Counted from the first letter of the stretch, positions 1 through 8,908 are shown. The stretch is 64,000 bases of DNA from Paludibacteraceae bacterium (GCA_017479885.1 JAFVBR010000017.1:21044-85043); one strand, 5' to 3'. Numbers and translations: made by a program. Notes: generated by a model not told the origin, from the letters alone.

Positions 1-492
1 GCCGAAGAGCAACAAACGATAGAAGCACAGCAGGACTTAGAGAAAGAACTCGAGACACTGCGCGACAAGTGTGCCGATTTGGCAGACAAGAACCTGCGTA
101 TGATGGCGGAGTTCGACAACTACCGCCGCCGCACCAACAAGGAGAAACTCGATCTGATGACCACTGCCGGAGAGCGCATATTCAAAGATATGTTGCCGCT
201 TATCGACGACTTCGAGCGTGCACGCCAGGCGATGCAGACTACCGAAGACATTCAGGCACTCAGAGAAGGCATCGACCTTATCTACCAGAAGTTCATCTCG
301 TTTCTTGAGAAGAACTCGGTAAAGGTTATTGAAACCGAAAATGCTGATTTCGACACCGAGTTTCATGAGGCGGTAACCACTTTCCCCGCTCCTACACCCG
401 AACAGAAAGGCAAAGTGATAGACTGCACACAAAAAGGCTACACTCTGGGAGAAAAAGTTATCAGATACGCAAAAGTGGTTGTAGGCGAATAA
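1..492 (+). CDS. grpE: Nucleotide exchange factor GrpE (5' end outside window)
   Basis: The frame is open from the first base, so the N-terminus lies upstream; 163 residues are visible. GrpE is the cytoplasmic nucleotide exchange factor that releases ADP from DnaK. The visible part begins with an acidic, Gln-rich coiled coil (EEQQTIEAQQ, LEKELETLRD), passes through the conserved helix with MAEFDNYRRRTNKEK, and ends with the beta domain containing FDTEFHEAV and GYTLGEKVIRYAKVVV, the usual GrpE terminus. The next gene, 36 bases downstream on the same strand, is dnaJ, the normal Bacteroidetes pairing. No internal promoter is visible between them, so co-transcription is likely. Confidence 0.95.
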   Translation, partial: AEEQQTIEAQQDLEKELETLRDKCADLADKNLRMMAEFDNYRRRTNKEKLDLMTTAGERIFKDMLPLIDDFERARQAMQTTEDIQALREGIDLIYQKFISFLEKNSVKVIETENADFDTEFHEAVTTFPAPTPEQKGKVIDCTQKGYTLGEKVIRYAKVVVGE

Positions 493-528
493 TTATTTAC
501 AATGCATGAATCAAATGCATAAATTACT

Positions 529-1683
529 ATGGCAGAAAAACGTGATTACTATGAGGTCCTCGAGGTGCCTAAGACGGCTACCGCAGAGGAGATAAAGAAG
601 GCTTACCGCAAGAAAGCCATCCAATACCACCCCGACAAGAACCCCGGCAACAAAGAGGCAGAGGAAAAGTTCAAGGAGGCGGCTGAGGCATACGAAGTTC
701 TGAGCGACCCGCAGAAGCGTCAGCGATACGACCAGTACGGATTTGCAGGCGTAGGCGGAGCAGGAGGCTTCGGCGGACAGGGAATGGACCTTAACGACAT
801 CTTCTCACAGTTCGGCGACCTGTTCGAAAGCTGGGGCATGGGAGGCAGTTTCTTCGGCGGAGGAAGCGGACGAGGAGGAAGCACGAGGCGTGTGCGCCGC
901 GGAAGCGACCTGAGAGTGAAAGTGCGCCTTACACTCGAGGAGATTGCCACCGGCACCGAAAAGAAAATCAAAGTGAAGAAACTCATTGCCTGCGACCATT
1001 GTCACGGCACAGGCTCCGAAGACGGCACTACCGACACATGCTCCACTTGCCGCGGCACAGGTCGTATACTGAAAACCCAGCGAGGCATATTCGGTCTGGT
1101 GCAGATGCAGGAGATTTGTCCCAGCTGTCAGGGTGAAGGCAAAACCATTAAGAACAGATGCAAGGAATGTGGCGGCAACGGAGTAAAGCAAGGTGAAGAA
1201 GTGATAAGCATACAGATTCCTGCAGGCGTAATGGACGGCATGCAACTGACAGTGCAAGGCAAAGGCAACGCCGCTCCGCACGGAGGAGTACCAGGCGATT
1301 TGCTCGTACTGATAGAAGAAGAACCGCATGCCGAACTCGTTCGCGATGAAGGAGACCTCATCTACAATCTGCTGCTCTCTGTTCCTACTGCCACTCTCGG
1401 CGGACAAGTGGAGATTCCCACACTTCAGGGCAAAGCCAAAGTGACCATTGCTCCTGGCACACAACCCGGCAAAGTGCTACGCATGCGCGGCAAAGGTCTG
1501 CCCGTGATTGACCAATACGGACGCCAGTATGCCACAGGCGATTTGCTCATCAACGTAGGTGTATATATCCCCGAGCATCTGTCGAAAGAGGAGAAGGAGA
1601 TGATGGAAAAGTTCGCACAAAGCGAAAACAGCAAACCAGGCAAATCGGACAAGAAGAACTTCTTCAAGGATCTGTTCAAATAA
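529..1683 (+). CDS. dnaJ: Chaperone DnaJ (Hsp40)
   Basis: This 384-residue protein is the J-domain co-chaperone that delivers substrates to DnaK and stimulates its ATPase. The J domain occupies about residues 5-70, with the HPD motif at 34-36. A Gly/Phe-rich linker follows ([14 protein letters not shown] and [11 protein letters not shown], to about residue 120). Next are four zinc-binding CxxCxGxG repeats ([32 protein letters not shown]), then the C-terminal substrate-binding domains. All features of a full class I DnaJ are present at normal length. It follows grpE and is closed by a strong hairpin at 1718-1751. Confidence 0.97.
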   Translation: MAEKRDYYEVLEVPKTATAEEIKKAYRKKAIQYHPDKNPGNKEAEEKFKEAAEAYEVLSDPQKRQRYDQYGFAGVGGAGGFGGQGMDLNDIFSQFGDLFESWGMGGSFFGGGSGRGGSTRRVRRGSDLRVKVRLTLEEIATGTEKKIKVKKLIACDHCHGTGSEDGTTDTCSTCRGTGRILKTQRGIFGLVQMQEICPSCQGEGKTIKNRCKECGGNGVKQGEEVISIQIPAGVMDGMQLTVQGKGNAAPHGGVPGDLLVLIEEEPHAELVRDEGDLIYNLLLSVPTATLGGQVEIPTLQGKAKVTIAPGTQPGKVLRMRGKGLPVIDQYGRQYATGDLLINVGVYIPEHLSKEEKEMMEKFAQSENSKPGKSDKKNFFKDLFK

Positions 1684-1717
1684 GAGCAGTCATCCTTACC
1701 TTCCAAGCATGACTTGT

Positions 1718-1751
1718 AAAAAAGCGCCTGCCTGTCGGCAAGCGCTTTTTT
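1718..1751. terminator. Bidirectional intrinsic terminator between dnaJ and the uronate operon
   Basis: A stem pairs AAAAAAGCGC..TGCC with GGCA.AGCGCTTTTTT around a TGTC loop, with one unpaired base on one side. A-tract and T-tract flank it, so it can terminate dnaJ on the plus strand and the convergent operon on the minus strand. Confidence 0.85.
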
Positions 1752-1754
1752 GCA

Positions 1755-2615
1755 TTACTTCTTTAAGTCTTTCACCGTTTTCCTGGCCACCCCGCGGCAG
1801 ATGCACTCTGTTTTCTGAGAGCGGACATCACGGCTGTTGACTGCACGAAGCTCCCAATAGTTGCCGTAATACGGAATAAGACGGTTATTGCATTTGTGCG
1901 GCTTGGTGCCCGTAAGAGTCTGCAGCCACACGCAGGCAGCAAGGTATCTGCCATATTCGAAACTCAGGTGGAAACCGTCGCGGCAGAATGTGTCACCCAG
2001 TTTGGTCTCACGCGCTTTCTGCACTGCTTTGCCAACGGGAATAAAGAGATCGAAAGGATAGTTCTCCATCACCTTGTCGGCGCAAACGCATATACGGTTA
2101 TACATCTCCTGCTGGTCGCAATTGTAGTTTCTGAACCCTCCGTGATTGGAATCTTTTGAATAGGCCCAAGTCATGTGCCATGCAATTTTTGCCTTGGGAC
2201 AGATGGTCTTAACCGAGTCAACCAGTATGCCGAGCCAAGGCTCATAAGTCTCCCACATTCCGCTGTAGTGGCTCGCCTGCTGCATGGTTACGATATCCCA
2301 GTCATACTTGCGCAGTGCCTCGTTGGACGTCACGTGTTCGTAGGCCTCGTGCCTGCCGTTGCGGAGTTCATTGTAGGTGTAGTCGGGTATATGCTGCTGA
2401 ATGCTGTTCACATGGCGCTCCAGCGAGCAACCGCCTATATACAAGTCACCTACCATCAGTGTTACACCCTCTGCCTCTGCCATCGGGAGCAACTCCTGCT
2501 CCACTGCATCCATGGAGAAACTGTTGCCTATACACAATATGCGCAAGGTATCCCCTGCCGCCATTAGCAGCAGAGGACACATAGCAATCGTCAGAATAAT
2601 GCACAAACGTTTCAT
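1755..2615 (-). CDS. DUF4886 family secreted SGNH-hydrolase-like protein
   Basis: This is a 286-residue protein with an N-terminal signal peptide (KRLCIILTIAMCPLLLMAA). The start of the mature part, LRILCIGNSFSMDAVEQEL, has the GNSFS block typical of DUF4886, a Bacteroidetes family related to SGNH/GDSL esterases. A late DGFHLS block resembles the Asp-x-x-His block of that fold. The family's substrate is not established, although SGNH relatives often deacetylate glycans. It lies 5 bases downstream of the hexuronate transporter gene and is the last gene of the uronate operon. That context suggests, as inference, an extracytoplasmic esterase acting on uronate-containing glycans. Confidence 0.75.
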   Translation of the reverse strand: MKRLCIILTIAMCPLLLMAAGDTLRILCIGNSFSMDAVEQELLPMAEAEGVTLMVGDLYIGGCSLERHVNSIQQHIPDYTYNELRNGRHEAYEHVTSNEALRKYDWDIVTMQQASHYSGMWETYEPWLGILVDSVKTICPKAKIAWHMTWAYSKDSNHGGFRNYNCDQQEMYNRICVCADKVMENYPFDLFIPVGKAVQKARETKLGDTFCRDGFHLSFEYGRYLAACVWLQTLTGTKPHKCNNRLIPYYGNYWELRAVNSRDVRSQKTECICRGVARKTVKDLKK

Positions 2616-2620
2616 CGTAT

Positions 2621-4069
2621 TTATTCCTCAATCGGTTTGTGCTTCGGAACAAGCAGTTTCATCACGCTCCAGCCAATCAGGTATGCCACGGCGCAGATGC
2701 AGAACACTATCATGTAGCCCGCAGGTTTGCCGGTGAAACCCATGAACGAGAAAGCCTCTCCCTGGGCGGCTGCATAGTCGAACAGCACACCCGAACCTTT
2801 GTTAATCAGGAACGAACCCACACCGCCTGCCATAGCGCCTATACCTGTGATGGTGGCAATGGCATACTTGGGGAACATATCGCCTGTCGTGGAGAAGATG
2901 TTAGCCGACCAGCTCTGGTGAGCCGCACCCACTATACCGATGATGATGGCTACAGCCCACGGACCGTAGATACCGCCCAACGGTTGTGCGAACAAAGCAA
3001 AGATGGGGAAGAATGCAAAGATAAGCATCGCCAGCATGCGCCCTGAATAAGGCTCCATACCGCGTTTCTCAACGAATATCTTCGGCAGATAACCGCCAAA
3101 GAGCGACACAACTGTCACAATGGCATAAAGCGTGAATATCAGCGCAATACCCTGAGGGTCACTCGCCTTGATGCCGAACTGGTCCTGGAAATAGGCGGGT
3201 GCCCAGAACAGGAAGAACCACCATACACCGTCTGTCATGAACTTGCCGAAAGCAAACGACCATGTCTGACGATAACTGAACGCCTTCAGGAAACTCATCT
3301 GCTTCTCCTCTGCAACGGGCGCAGCAGTCTGCTCTTTCTCGTCTTGGTTGATATACTCCAACTCAGCCTCGTTGACATGCTTCGACTGTGCCGGTTTGTC
3401 ATATACAAACACCCAGATGCCTGCCCATACGAAGCCTAATGCACCTATGATGATGAACGCCCATTCCCAACCCCATGCTTTGGCAAGCAGAGGAATAGTA
3501 GCAGGTGCGGCAAGAGCGCCTACCGATGCTCCGGCATTGAAGATACTTGTGGCAAACGCACGGTCTTTCTTGGGGAAATACTCGGCGGTAACCTTGATGG
3601 CGGCGGGGAAGTTGCCCGCTTCACCAAGACCCAGAATCATACGACAGACAAGGAACAGCCACACGCTCACCATCGATATCGAACTCGCTACTGCAGAGCC
3701 TGCCTCCACGGCACGAAGGGCTGCTACCGAGTCAACCTCGCTTACAAACCAGGTGGTGGCTATACCGCAGCCTGCATGCATCACGGCTCCAAGCGACCAT
3801 ACCACGATGGCAATCAGGTAGCCGCGCTTCGTACCCATCCAGTCAATGAACTTGCCGGCAAAGAGGCAGAAGATGGCATACGCAATACTGAAAACACCGG
3901 TAATGGTGCCGTAGTCCGAGTCGGTCCAGTGAAACTCAGGTTGGATAAACTCCTTGAATGTCAGGCTCAGCACCTGACGGTCCATGTAGTTGACGGTTGT
4001 GGCGAAGAACAGCATTGCGCACATCACCCAACGCCAATTGGTCATAACGGTTTTCTTTAAATCACTCAT
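2621..4069 (-). CDS. MFS hexuronate transporter (ExuT-like, anion:cation symporter family)
   Basis: This inner-membrane transporter has 482 residues from the ATG at 4069. The frame is open 20 codons further upstream, but that stretch is translated from the repeat array at 4076-4110 and looks nothing like transporter sequence. The N-terminal half has WRWVMCAMLFFATTVNYMDRQ, the usual opening of ExuT/GudP-type carriers, and later GLGEAGNFPAAIK, a signature of that group. About twelve hydrophobic segments are visible. A 20-30 residue insertion after the fourth segment (VSEVDSVAALRAVEAGSA) is seen in Bacteroidetes homologues. Its place beside uxaC, kdgK and eda indicates uptake of glucuronate or galacturonate. 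Confidence 0.85.
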   Translation of the reverse strand: MSDLKKTVMTNWRWVMCAMLFFATTVNYMDRQVLSLTFKEFIQPEFHWTDSDYGTITGVFSIAYAIFCLFAGKFIDWMGTKRGYLIAIVVWSLGAVMHAGCGIATTWFVSEVDSVAALRAVEAGSAVASSISMVSVWLFLVCRMILGLGEAGNFPAAIKVTAEYFPKKDRAFATSIFNAGASVGALAAPATIPLLAKAWGWEWAFIIIGALGFVWAGIWVFVYDKPAQSKHVNEAELEYINQDEKEQTAAPVAEEKQMSFLKAFSYRQTWSFAFGKFMTDGVWWFFLFWAPAYFQDQFGIKASDPQGIALIFTLYAIVTVVSLFGGYLPKIFVEKRGMEPYSGRMLAMLIFAFFPIFALFAQPLGGIYGPWAVAIIIGIVGAAHQSWSANIFSTTGDMFPKYAIATITGIGAMAGGVGSFLINKGSGVLFDYAAAQGEAFSFMGFTGKPAGYMIVFCICAVAYLIGWSVMKLLVPKHKPIEE

Positions 4070-4075
4070 AATTAT

Positions 4076-4110
4076 TCGATATGTCGATATATCGTTTGTC
4101 GATATGTCGA
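4076..4110. repeat. Short tandem repeat, GATATGTC-type units, between transporter and eda genes
   Basis: The 35 bases are copies of TCGATATG/TCGATATA with one TCGTTTG variant. The array fills almost the whole gap between the stop of eda and the start of the transporter gene. The same unit recurs at 4813-4927. Confidence 0.8.
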
Positions 4111-4116
4111 GGTTAA

Positions 4117-4785
4117 TTATTTGCGGCACACCGCGATAATTTCAAAGCACTCCTTGCATTTGTTCGTAATATATGCCCAGTCCTGAGCGGCAATCACTTC
4201 CTTGGGGAATAGTTTGCTGCCCATACCTACGCAATAAACGCCTGCCTTGAACCATTTCTCCAGATTCTCTTTCTCCGGAGCCACGCCGCCGGTAACCATA
4301 ATCTTCGACCACGGCATCGGAGCCATCAGACCCTTCACGAGGTTCGGACCAACCACATCGCCCGGGAACACTTTCGTGAAGTCGCAGCCCACCTCTTGTG
4401 CGGCACCTATCTCACTCGGTGTCAGGCAGCCAGGGCAGTAGGTCACGCAGCGGCGGTTGCACACTACCGCAATGTCTTTGTTGAACAGCGGACCAACCAC
4501 AAAGTTGGCACCCAACTGTAAGTACAACGCAGCTGTCGGAGCGTCCACTACCGAGCCTATACCGAGTGCCAGCTCAGGGCACTCCACAGCTACCCACTTG
4601 CTCAGCTCGCCGAACACTTCGTGCGCGAAGTCACCGCGGTTGGTGAACTCGAATGCGCGCACGCCGCCTTCGTAGCAAGCCTTTATCACGTTCTTGCAAA
4701 CTTCTACGTCCTTGTGGTAGAACACAGGAACCATCGGTGCGGCCTTTATCTTCGCCATCACCTGAAACTTATCAAACTTTGCCAT
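4117..4785 (-). CDS. eda: 2-keto-3-deoxy-6-phosphogluconate (KDPG) aldolase
   Basis: The 222-residue cytoplasmic class I aldolase cleaves KDPG to pyruvate and glyceraldehyde 3-phosphate, the last step of hexuronate breakdown. The catalytic Glu (AFEFTNR, E46), the PGCLTPSE segment (from residue 118) and the Schiff-base Lys ([10 protein letters not shown]138) are all visible, followed by the phosphate-binding MVTGGV loop. The length is normal for the family. It sits downstream of kdgK, which makes its substrate, but across a 145-base gap nearly filled by repeats (4813-4927). Confidence 0.93.
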   Translation of the reverse strand: MAKFDKFQVMAKIKAAPMVPVFYHKDVEVCKNVIKACYEGGVRAFEFTNRGDFAHEVFGELSKWVAVECPELALGIGSVVDAPTAALYLQLGANFVVGPLFNKDIAVVCNRRCVTYCPGCLTPSEIGAAQEVGCDFTKVFPGDVVGPNLVKGLMAPMPWSKIMVTGGVAPEKENLEKWFKAGVYCVGMGSKLFPKEVIAAQDWAYITNKCKECFEIIAVCRK

Positions 4786-4812
4786 AATTTATTTACTGTT
4801 TGTTCTCAATTT

Positions 4813-4927
4813 TCGATATTCCAATATGTCGATATCCAATATGTCAATATTCCAATATGTCGATATTCCGATATTCCGATATCCCAATATGTCGATATTC
4901 CGATATCCCGACACTTCGATATGTCGG
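4813..4927. repeat. Degenerate tandem repeat, ~8-bp unit, between eda and kdgK
   Basis: About 14 units of 7-9 bases. On the minus (coding) strand the units read ATCGGAAT, ATCGACAT, ATTGGAAT and ATTGACAT, consensus ATYGRMAT. The array fills the kdgK-eda gap and shares its unit with the array at 4076-4110 in the same operon. Confidence 0.85.
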
Positions 4928-4930
4928 TTC

Positions 4931-5953
4931 TTATCTCTGTACTCGCCCGTTGGCATTACCGCCGGCGAGTGATTCCACTTCTTCTTTCGATACGAGGTTG
5001 AAGTCGCCGTTGATGGTGTGCTTCAATGCACTTGCTGCCACGGCAAACTCCAATGCTTCGCCTTGGGTCTTGTAGGTCAGCATGCCGTGAATCAGTCCAC
5101 CTGAGAAACTGTCGCCACCACCCACGCGGTCGATGATTGGGTTGATCTCATAACGCTTCGACTGATAGAACTCCTTGCCGTCGAAGATGAGTGCTTTCCA
5201 ACCGTTGAATGTAGCGGAATACGACTCACGCAATGTGCTCACTACATACTTGAAGCCGAACTCCTGCTGCATCTGACGGAAGATACCCTCATAGCCTGCC
5301 GCGTCGGTCTGGCCGCCTTCCACGTCTGCTTCTGGTTTGAAACCAAGGCATAGCTCCGCATCTTCTTCGTTGCCGATGCATACATCCACATACTTCATCA
5401 GCGGACGCATAACTGAGATGGCTTTCTCGCTCGTCCACAGTTTCTTGCGGAAGTTGAGGTCAACGCTTACCGTCACTCCGTGGCGCTTTGCTGCCTCACA
5501 GGCAAGGCGTGTCAGTTCGGCCGCCTTGTCGGAGATGGCGGGAGTGATGCCCGACCAGTGGAACCAGTCGGCTCCCTCCATTATCTTGTCGAAGTCAAAG
5601 TCCTGCGGGTCTGCCTCTGCTATTGCCGAGTGGGCACGGTCATAGATAACTTTGCTGGGACGCATCGAAGCGCCGGTCTCTGCATAGTAGAGTCCCACGC
5701 GCTCACCGCCACGGGCGATATACTGGGTGTTCACACCGTAACGACGCAGGGCATTCACGGCAATCTGGCCTATCTCGTGTTTCGGCAGTTTGCTTACGAA
5801 ATAAGCCTCATGACCATAGTTGGCGACTGATATAGCCACGTTGGCTTCACCGCCGCCGGGGATGATGCGGAAACTCTCACTCTGAATGAATCGGTCGTTT
5901 CCGTTGGGGGAAAGGCGGAGCATAATCTCGCCTAAGGTAACAATTTTAGCCAT
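4931..5953 (-). CDS. kdgK: 2-keto-3-deoxygluconate kinase (PfkB family)
   Basis: The 340-residue sugar kinase phosphorylates 2-keto-3-deoxygluconate to KDPG. It opens with KIVTLGEIMLRLSP, has the substrate loop IIPGGGEANVA near residues 31-40, and the PfkB signature DRVGGGDSFSGG, in which D281 is the predicted catalytic base. Homologues with this exact opening in Bacteroidales act on KDG rather than ribose or fructose, and the flanking uxaC and eda support that. The start ATG is 3 bases from the uxaC stop, so the two are translated from one message. Confidence 0.9.
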   Translation of the reverse strand: MAKIVTLGEIMLRLSPNGNDRFIQSESFRIIPGGGEANVAISVANYGHEAYFVSKLPKHEIGQIAVNALRRYGVNTQYIARGGERVGLYYAETGASMRPSKVIYDRAHSAIAEADPQDFDFDKIMEGADWFHWSGITPAISDKAAELTRLACEAAKRHGVTVSVDLNFRKKLWTSEKAISVMRPLMKYVDVCIGNEEDAELCLGFKPEADVEGGQTDAAGYEGIFRQMQQEFGFKYVVSTLRESYSATFNGWKALIFDGKEFYQSKRYEINPIIDRVGGGDSFSGGLIHGMLTYKTQGEALEFAVAASALKHTINGDFNLVSKEEVESLAGGNANGRVQR

Positions 5954-5956
5954 ATC

Positions 5957-7372
5957 TTAAAATTTAAAATAGTTTTTAGCGTTGTTGTAGCAGATGTCTT
6001 CTACCATCTGTTGCACGCGGGCTTTCTCGTAGCCGGTGTACGGAACCATGCCGTTCTCGATGTCGTTGCCGAGGACATTGCAGAGCGTGCGGCGGAAATA
6101 CTCGTGACGCGGATAGCTGAGGAACGAACGGCTGTCGGTGAGCATACCCACGAAACGCGAGAGCAGACCGAGGTTCGAGAGTGCCATCATCTGCTTCTCC
6201 ATGCCGTCTTTCTGGTCGAGGAACCACCAGCCCGAACCGAACTGAATCTTGCCGGGCACACTGCCGTCCTGGAAGTTGCCGAGCATCGTGGCAATCACTT
6301 CATTAGCACACGGGTTGAGGTTGTAGAGTATGGTCTTTGCCAGTTTGCCCTCTGCATTCATCTCGTCAAGGAAATGAGCCATAGCCTTGGCTGTCGTGAA
6401 CTCGCCGATGGAGTCGAAGCCGGTGTCTGCACCGAGAGCGGCGAACATCTTGCTGTTGTTGTTGCGGATAGCGCCGTAGTGGTACTGCTGCGTCCAACCC
6501 GAAGCGTAGTCCATCTCTGCCTGTACGTGCAGATAAGCGTGCTTGTACTGACGAATCTCATAAGCGGTTAACTCCTTGCCTGCGAGGGCTTTCTGGAAGA
6601 TAGTGTTCACTTCTGCATCGGTGTACGGCTCGTCGTAGAACTCCTCTATTCCGTGATCACTCAGGCGGCAACCCATCGACTCGAAGAAGTCATGGCGTTT
6701 CTGCAGGGCGTCCACCATATCGACGAACGTGGCGATTGCCATACCGGAAACGGCGGAGAGTTTCTCAATATAAGCCTTCCACGTAGCAGCCTCGATATTC
6801 ATGCCTGCGTCCGGACGCCAGGTGGGCAACATACGCACTTCTGCCGTCGGGTCTTCCTTCACCATCTTGTGCCACTCCAGACTGTCAGCAGGGTCATCAG
6901 TGGTGCAGACAATCTCCACATGATAGTGTTTCATCAGTCCGCGCGGACAGAACTTCGGGTCGTTCTTAATCAGGTCGTTGCACTTGTCGTATATCTCACG
7001 CGCCGTCTCTGGGTTGAGGCGTTTCTCAATGCCGAAAGCCGTCTTCAGCTCCAGATGCGTCCAATGGTAGAGCGGGTTGCGGAAGGTGTAAGGCACGGTC
7101 TCCGCCCATTTCTCGAATTTCTCCCAGTCGGTGGTGTCCTTGCCGGTGCAGAAACGCTCATCCACGCCGTTGCTGCGCATGGCGCGCCATTTGTAGTGGT
7201 CGCCCATAAGCCATATCTGCGCGATTGACTCAAAGCGTTTGTTTTCAGCCACCATCTGCGGAATGAGGTGACAGTGATAATCAATAATCGGCATCTTGGC
7301 CGCATGTTCGTGATACAGTTCCTGCGCGGTCTCGGTCTGCAGCAGGAAGTCTTTGTCCATGAAAGGTTTCAT
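5957..7372 (-). CDS. uxaC: Glucuronate isomerase
   Basis: The 471-residue enzyme converts D-glucuronate to D-fructuronate and D-galacturonate to D-tagaturonate. It belongs to the amidohydrolase superfamily. The metal-site opening IIDYHCHLIP lies near residue 30, and the conserved late block SRSFLSYPRHEYFRR near residue 415, both diagnostic of UxaC. The length matches the family. It is the first gene of the operon. The reductases and dehydratases needed between this step and KDG (UxuB/UxaB, UxuA/UxaA) are not in the window. An alternative start four codons in (MDKDF) cannot be excluded. Confidence 0.95.
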   Translation of the reverse strand: MKPFMDKDFLLQTETAQELYHEHAAKMPIIDYHCHLIPQMVAENKRFESIAQIWLMGDHYKWRAMRSNGVDERFCTGKDTTDWEKFEKWAETVPYTFRNPLYHWTHLELKTAFGIEKRLNPETAREIYDKCNDLIKNDPKFCPRGLMKHYHVEIVCTTDDPADSLEWHKMVKEDPTAEVRMLPTWRPDAGMNIEAATWKAYIEKLSAVSGMAIATFVDMVDALQKRHDFFESMGCRLSDHGIEEFYDEPYTDAEVNTIFQKALAGKELTAYEIRQYKHAYLHVQAEMDYASGWTQQYHYGAIRNNNSKMFAALGADTGFDSIGEFTTAKAMAHFLDEMNAEGKLAKTILYNLNPCANEVIATMLGNFQDGSVPGKIQFGSGWWFLDQKDGMEKQMMALSNLGLLSRFVGMLTDSRSFLSYPRHEYFRRTLCNVLGNDIENGMVPYTGYEKARVQQMVEDICYNNAKNYFKF

Positions 7373-7440
7373 AAGTATGATTAATTGTTATATTGTTATT
7401 AGTCTGTCATGCGTTTGGGATGTACCCGTTTTTTCACGTT

Positions 7441-7449
7441 GCAAAGATA
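7441..7449 (-). promoter_or_regulatory. Candidate -7 element for the uxaC operon
   Basis: The minus strand reads TATCTTTGC, a perfect match to the Bacteroidetes TAnnTTTGC box, about 70 bases upstream of the uxaC start. No TTTG or TTGC sits at the ideal 19-20 base spacing, so the site may need an activator. Confidence 0.5.
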
Positions 7450-7615
7450 ACCAAAATTATGCAACTTTCAGTGCACAAATTGACGCATTGTGTAGATTTT
7501 GACGTTCTACAGCCTAAAATCGGCAAACAGAGCAGACTGTGTACTAACAGCAATCGGACAAAACCAATGCTCGCACTAAACGAATATTTTATTTTCATAT
7601 TCGCACAAATTGTAG

Positions 7616-7624
7616 TATCTTTGC
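7616..7624 (+). promoter_or_regulatory. -7 element abutting the polyprenyl synthase start codon
   Basis: TATCTTTGC ends only 7 bases before the ATG at 7632. Transcription from this box would begin at or next to the start codon, which implies a leaderless message. Confidence 0.6.
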
Positions 7625-7631
7625 GGCTCGA

Positions 7632-8603
7632 ATGACAAACATTGCCGATATACGCCGCCCGATAGAAGAAGAGTTCCGCCTTTTCGAGAAGGAGTTTGAG
7701 CGCGCGCTTCTCACCAAGAACCCGCTCCTCAAGGAGGTTCTCTCGCTTGTTCTTGCCCGCCGGGGCAAGCAGTTGCGCCCTACCCTTGTGTTGCTGAGCG
7801 CCAAGCTGTGTCATGGTGTCAACGACAAAACCATTCAAGCTGCTGTCGCCCTCGAACTTCTTCACACCGCCAGCCTTATGCACGACGATGTGGTTGACGG
7901 CAGCGATCTTCGACGCGGACTCCCTTCGGTCAACGCACGCTGGAACAACAAGATTGCCGTACTAACAGGCGACTATATGCTCTCCAAGGTGATAGAGATA
8001 CTCGCTACGCTACGCAACGTGAAGATACTCGGCATAGTGTCTGAGATGGGCAAGTCGCTCAGCGAAGGCGAACTGCTGCAACTGCACACCAAAGACGACA
8101 TGTGGATAAGCGAACGCGACTATTTCAACATCATAGACAAGAAGACCGCCCGTCTGTTTGCAGCATGTTGCGAGGCAGGAGCCGTCAGTTCCGGAGCCAG
8201 CATGAAACAGGAGACCGCACTCTCATGCTTCGGCGAAGAACTGGGTATATGCTTCCAGATGCAGGACGATATTCTCGACTATTCCGACTCTGAAGAACTG
8301 GGCAAACCCACCATGGGCGATATCCGTGACGGCAAGGTTACTCTGCCTCTGCTTATCGCTCTCAACCGTGCACCGAAAGCCGAAGCGCAACACATCATCT
8401 CGCTCACTCAGCACGACATCAATTTCAACATAGAGAACGAAATCAAGTCGTTTGTTCTCCGCTACGACGGTATCCGCTATGCACAGCAACGTATGCGCGA
8501 ACATCAGCAGACAGCACTCTCCGCTCTCTCGTCTTTCCGGGCATGCCCGGCAACCGAGGCTCTCGCTCTTCTGCTCAACCACACTGTCAACCGCGTTTTC
8601 TGA
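7632..8603 (+). CDS. Polyprenyl (octaprenyl-type) diphosphate synthase
   Basis: This 323-residue all-helical trans-isoprenyl diphosphate synthase condenses isopentenyl diphosphate with an allylic primer to make the side chain of menaquinone or a related prenyl chain. The first Asp-rich motif DDVVD is at residues 85-89 and the second, QDDILD, at 211-216. RRGKQLRP near residue 43 is the conserved isopentenyl-binding block. The start is well supported, because RRPIEEEF aligns with the usual beginning of Bacteroidetes homologues and there is no other nearby Met. Chain length cannot be read from the sequence with certainty. It stands alone between two divergently transcribed units. Confidence 0.88.
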   Translation: MTNIADIRRPIEEEFRLFEKEFERALLTKNPLLKEVLSLVLARRGKQLRPTLVLLSAKLCHGVNDKTIQAAVALELLHTASLMHDDVVDGSDLRRGLPSVNARWNNKIAVLTGDYMLSKVIEILATLRNVKILGIVSEMGKSLSEGELLQLHTKDDMWISERDYFNIIDKKTARLFAACCEAGAVSSGASMKQETALSCFGEELGICFQMQDDILDYSDSEELGKPTMGDIRDGKVTLPLLIALNRAPKAEAQHIISLTQHDINFNIENEIKSFVLRYDGIRYAQQRMREHQQTALSALSSFRACPATEALALLLNHTVNRVF

Positions 8604-8629
8604 CGCACATTGCTGCTCTCTCCAAAACA

Positions 8630-8659
8630 ACAAAAGGGCACCCGCCGTGCGGACACCCT
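8630..8659 (-). terminator. Terminator of rpsU
   Basis: On the minus strand AGGGTGTCCGC pairs with GCGGGTGCCCT around a short ACG loop and is followed by TTTGTTGTTTT. It lies between the convergent rpsU and polyprenyl synthase genes. Confidence 0.7.
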
Positions 8660-8713
8660 GAATATATATTATTATGAAACGAAAAATGTATCTTTCGGAA
8701 TGAAATCTATGGC

Positions 8714-8908
8714 TTAGATCTCGTCGTGAGCGTGCAACTGCTGAACATATACAGCATGCATCATCTTTTCGCGCTTAAGTTCCGAAGGCTTCTCAAACTG
8801 CTGACGGCGGCGGAGTTCTTTCACAACACCGGTTTTCTCGAATTTACGTTTGAATTTCTTCAGGGCGCGCTCTATGTTCTCGCCTTCTTTTACAGGTACT
8901 ACAATCAT
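8714..8908 (-). CDS. rpsU: 30S ribosomal protein S21
   Basis: This is a 64-residue basic protein. It begins MIVVPVKEGENIERALKKFK and continues FEKTGVVKELRRRQQFEKPS, the S21 signature. S21 sits on the small subunit near the anti-Shine-Dalgarno end of 16S rRNA. In Bacteroidetes it is implicated in hiding that end, in line with the scarcity of Shine-Dalgarno sites seen here. The C-terminal KMMHAVYVQQLHAHDEI tail fits Bacteroidetes forms. It is monocistronic, with its own promoter(s) and terminator. Confidence 0.95.
   Translation of the reverse strand: MIVVPVKEGENIERALKKFKRKFEKTGVVKELRRRQQFEKPSELKREKMMHAVYVQQLHAHDEI

Noticed and set aside
805-1464. 219-codon minus-strand frame within dnaJ
   Set aside because: Shadow of the Gly-rich and zinc-finger regions of dnaJ; composition is typical of antisense translation.
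4070-4129. N-terminal 20-residue extension of the transporter
   Set aside because: It would be translated from the repeat array and the end of eda; the ATG at 4069 begins the conserved protein.
8674-8703. Nine-codon open frame with ATG between the polyprenyl synthase and rpsU
   Set aside because: Too short, without promoter, and downstream of a terminator-like hairpin reading the other way.
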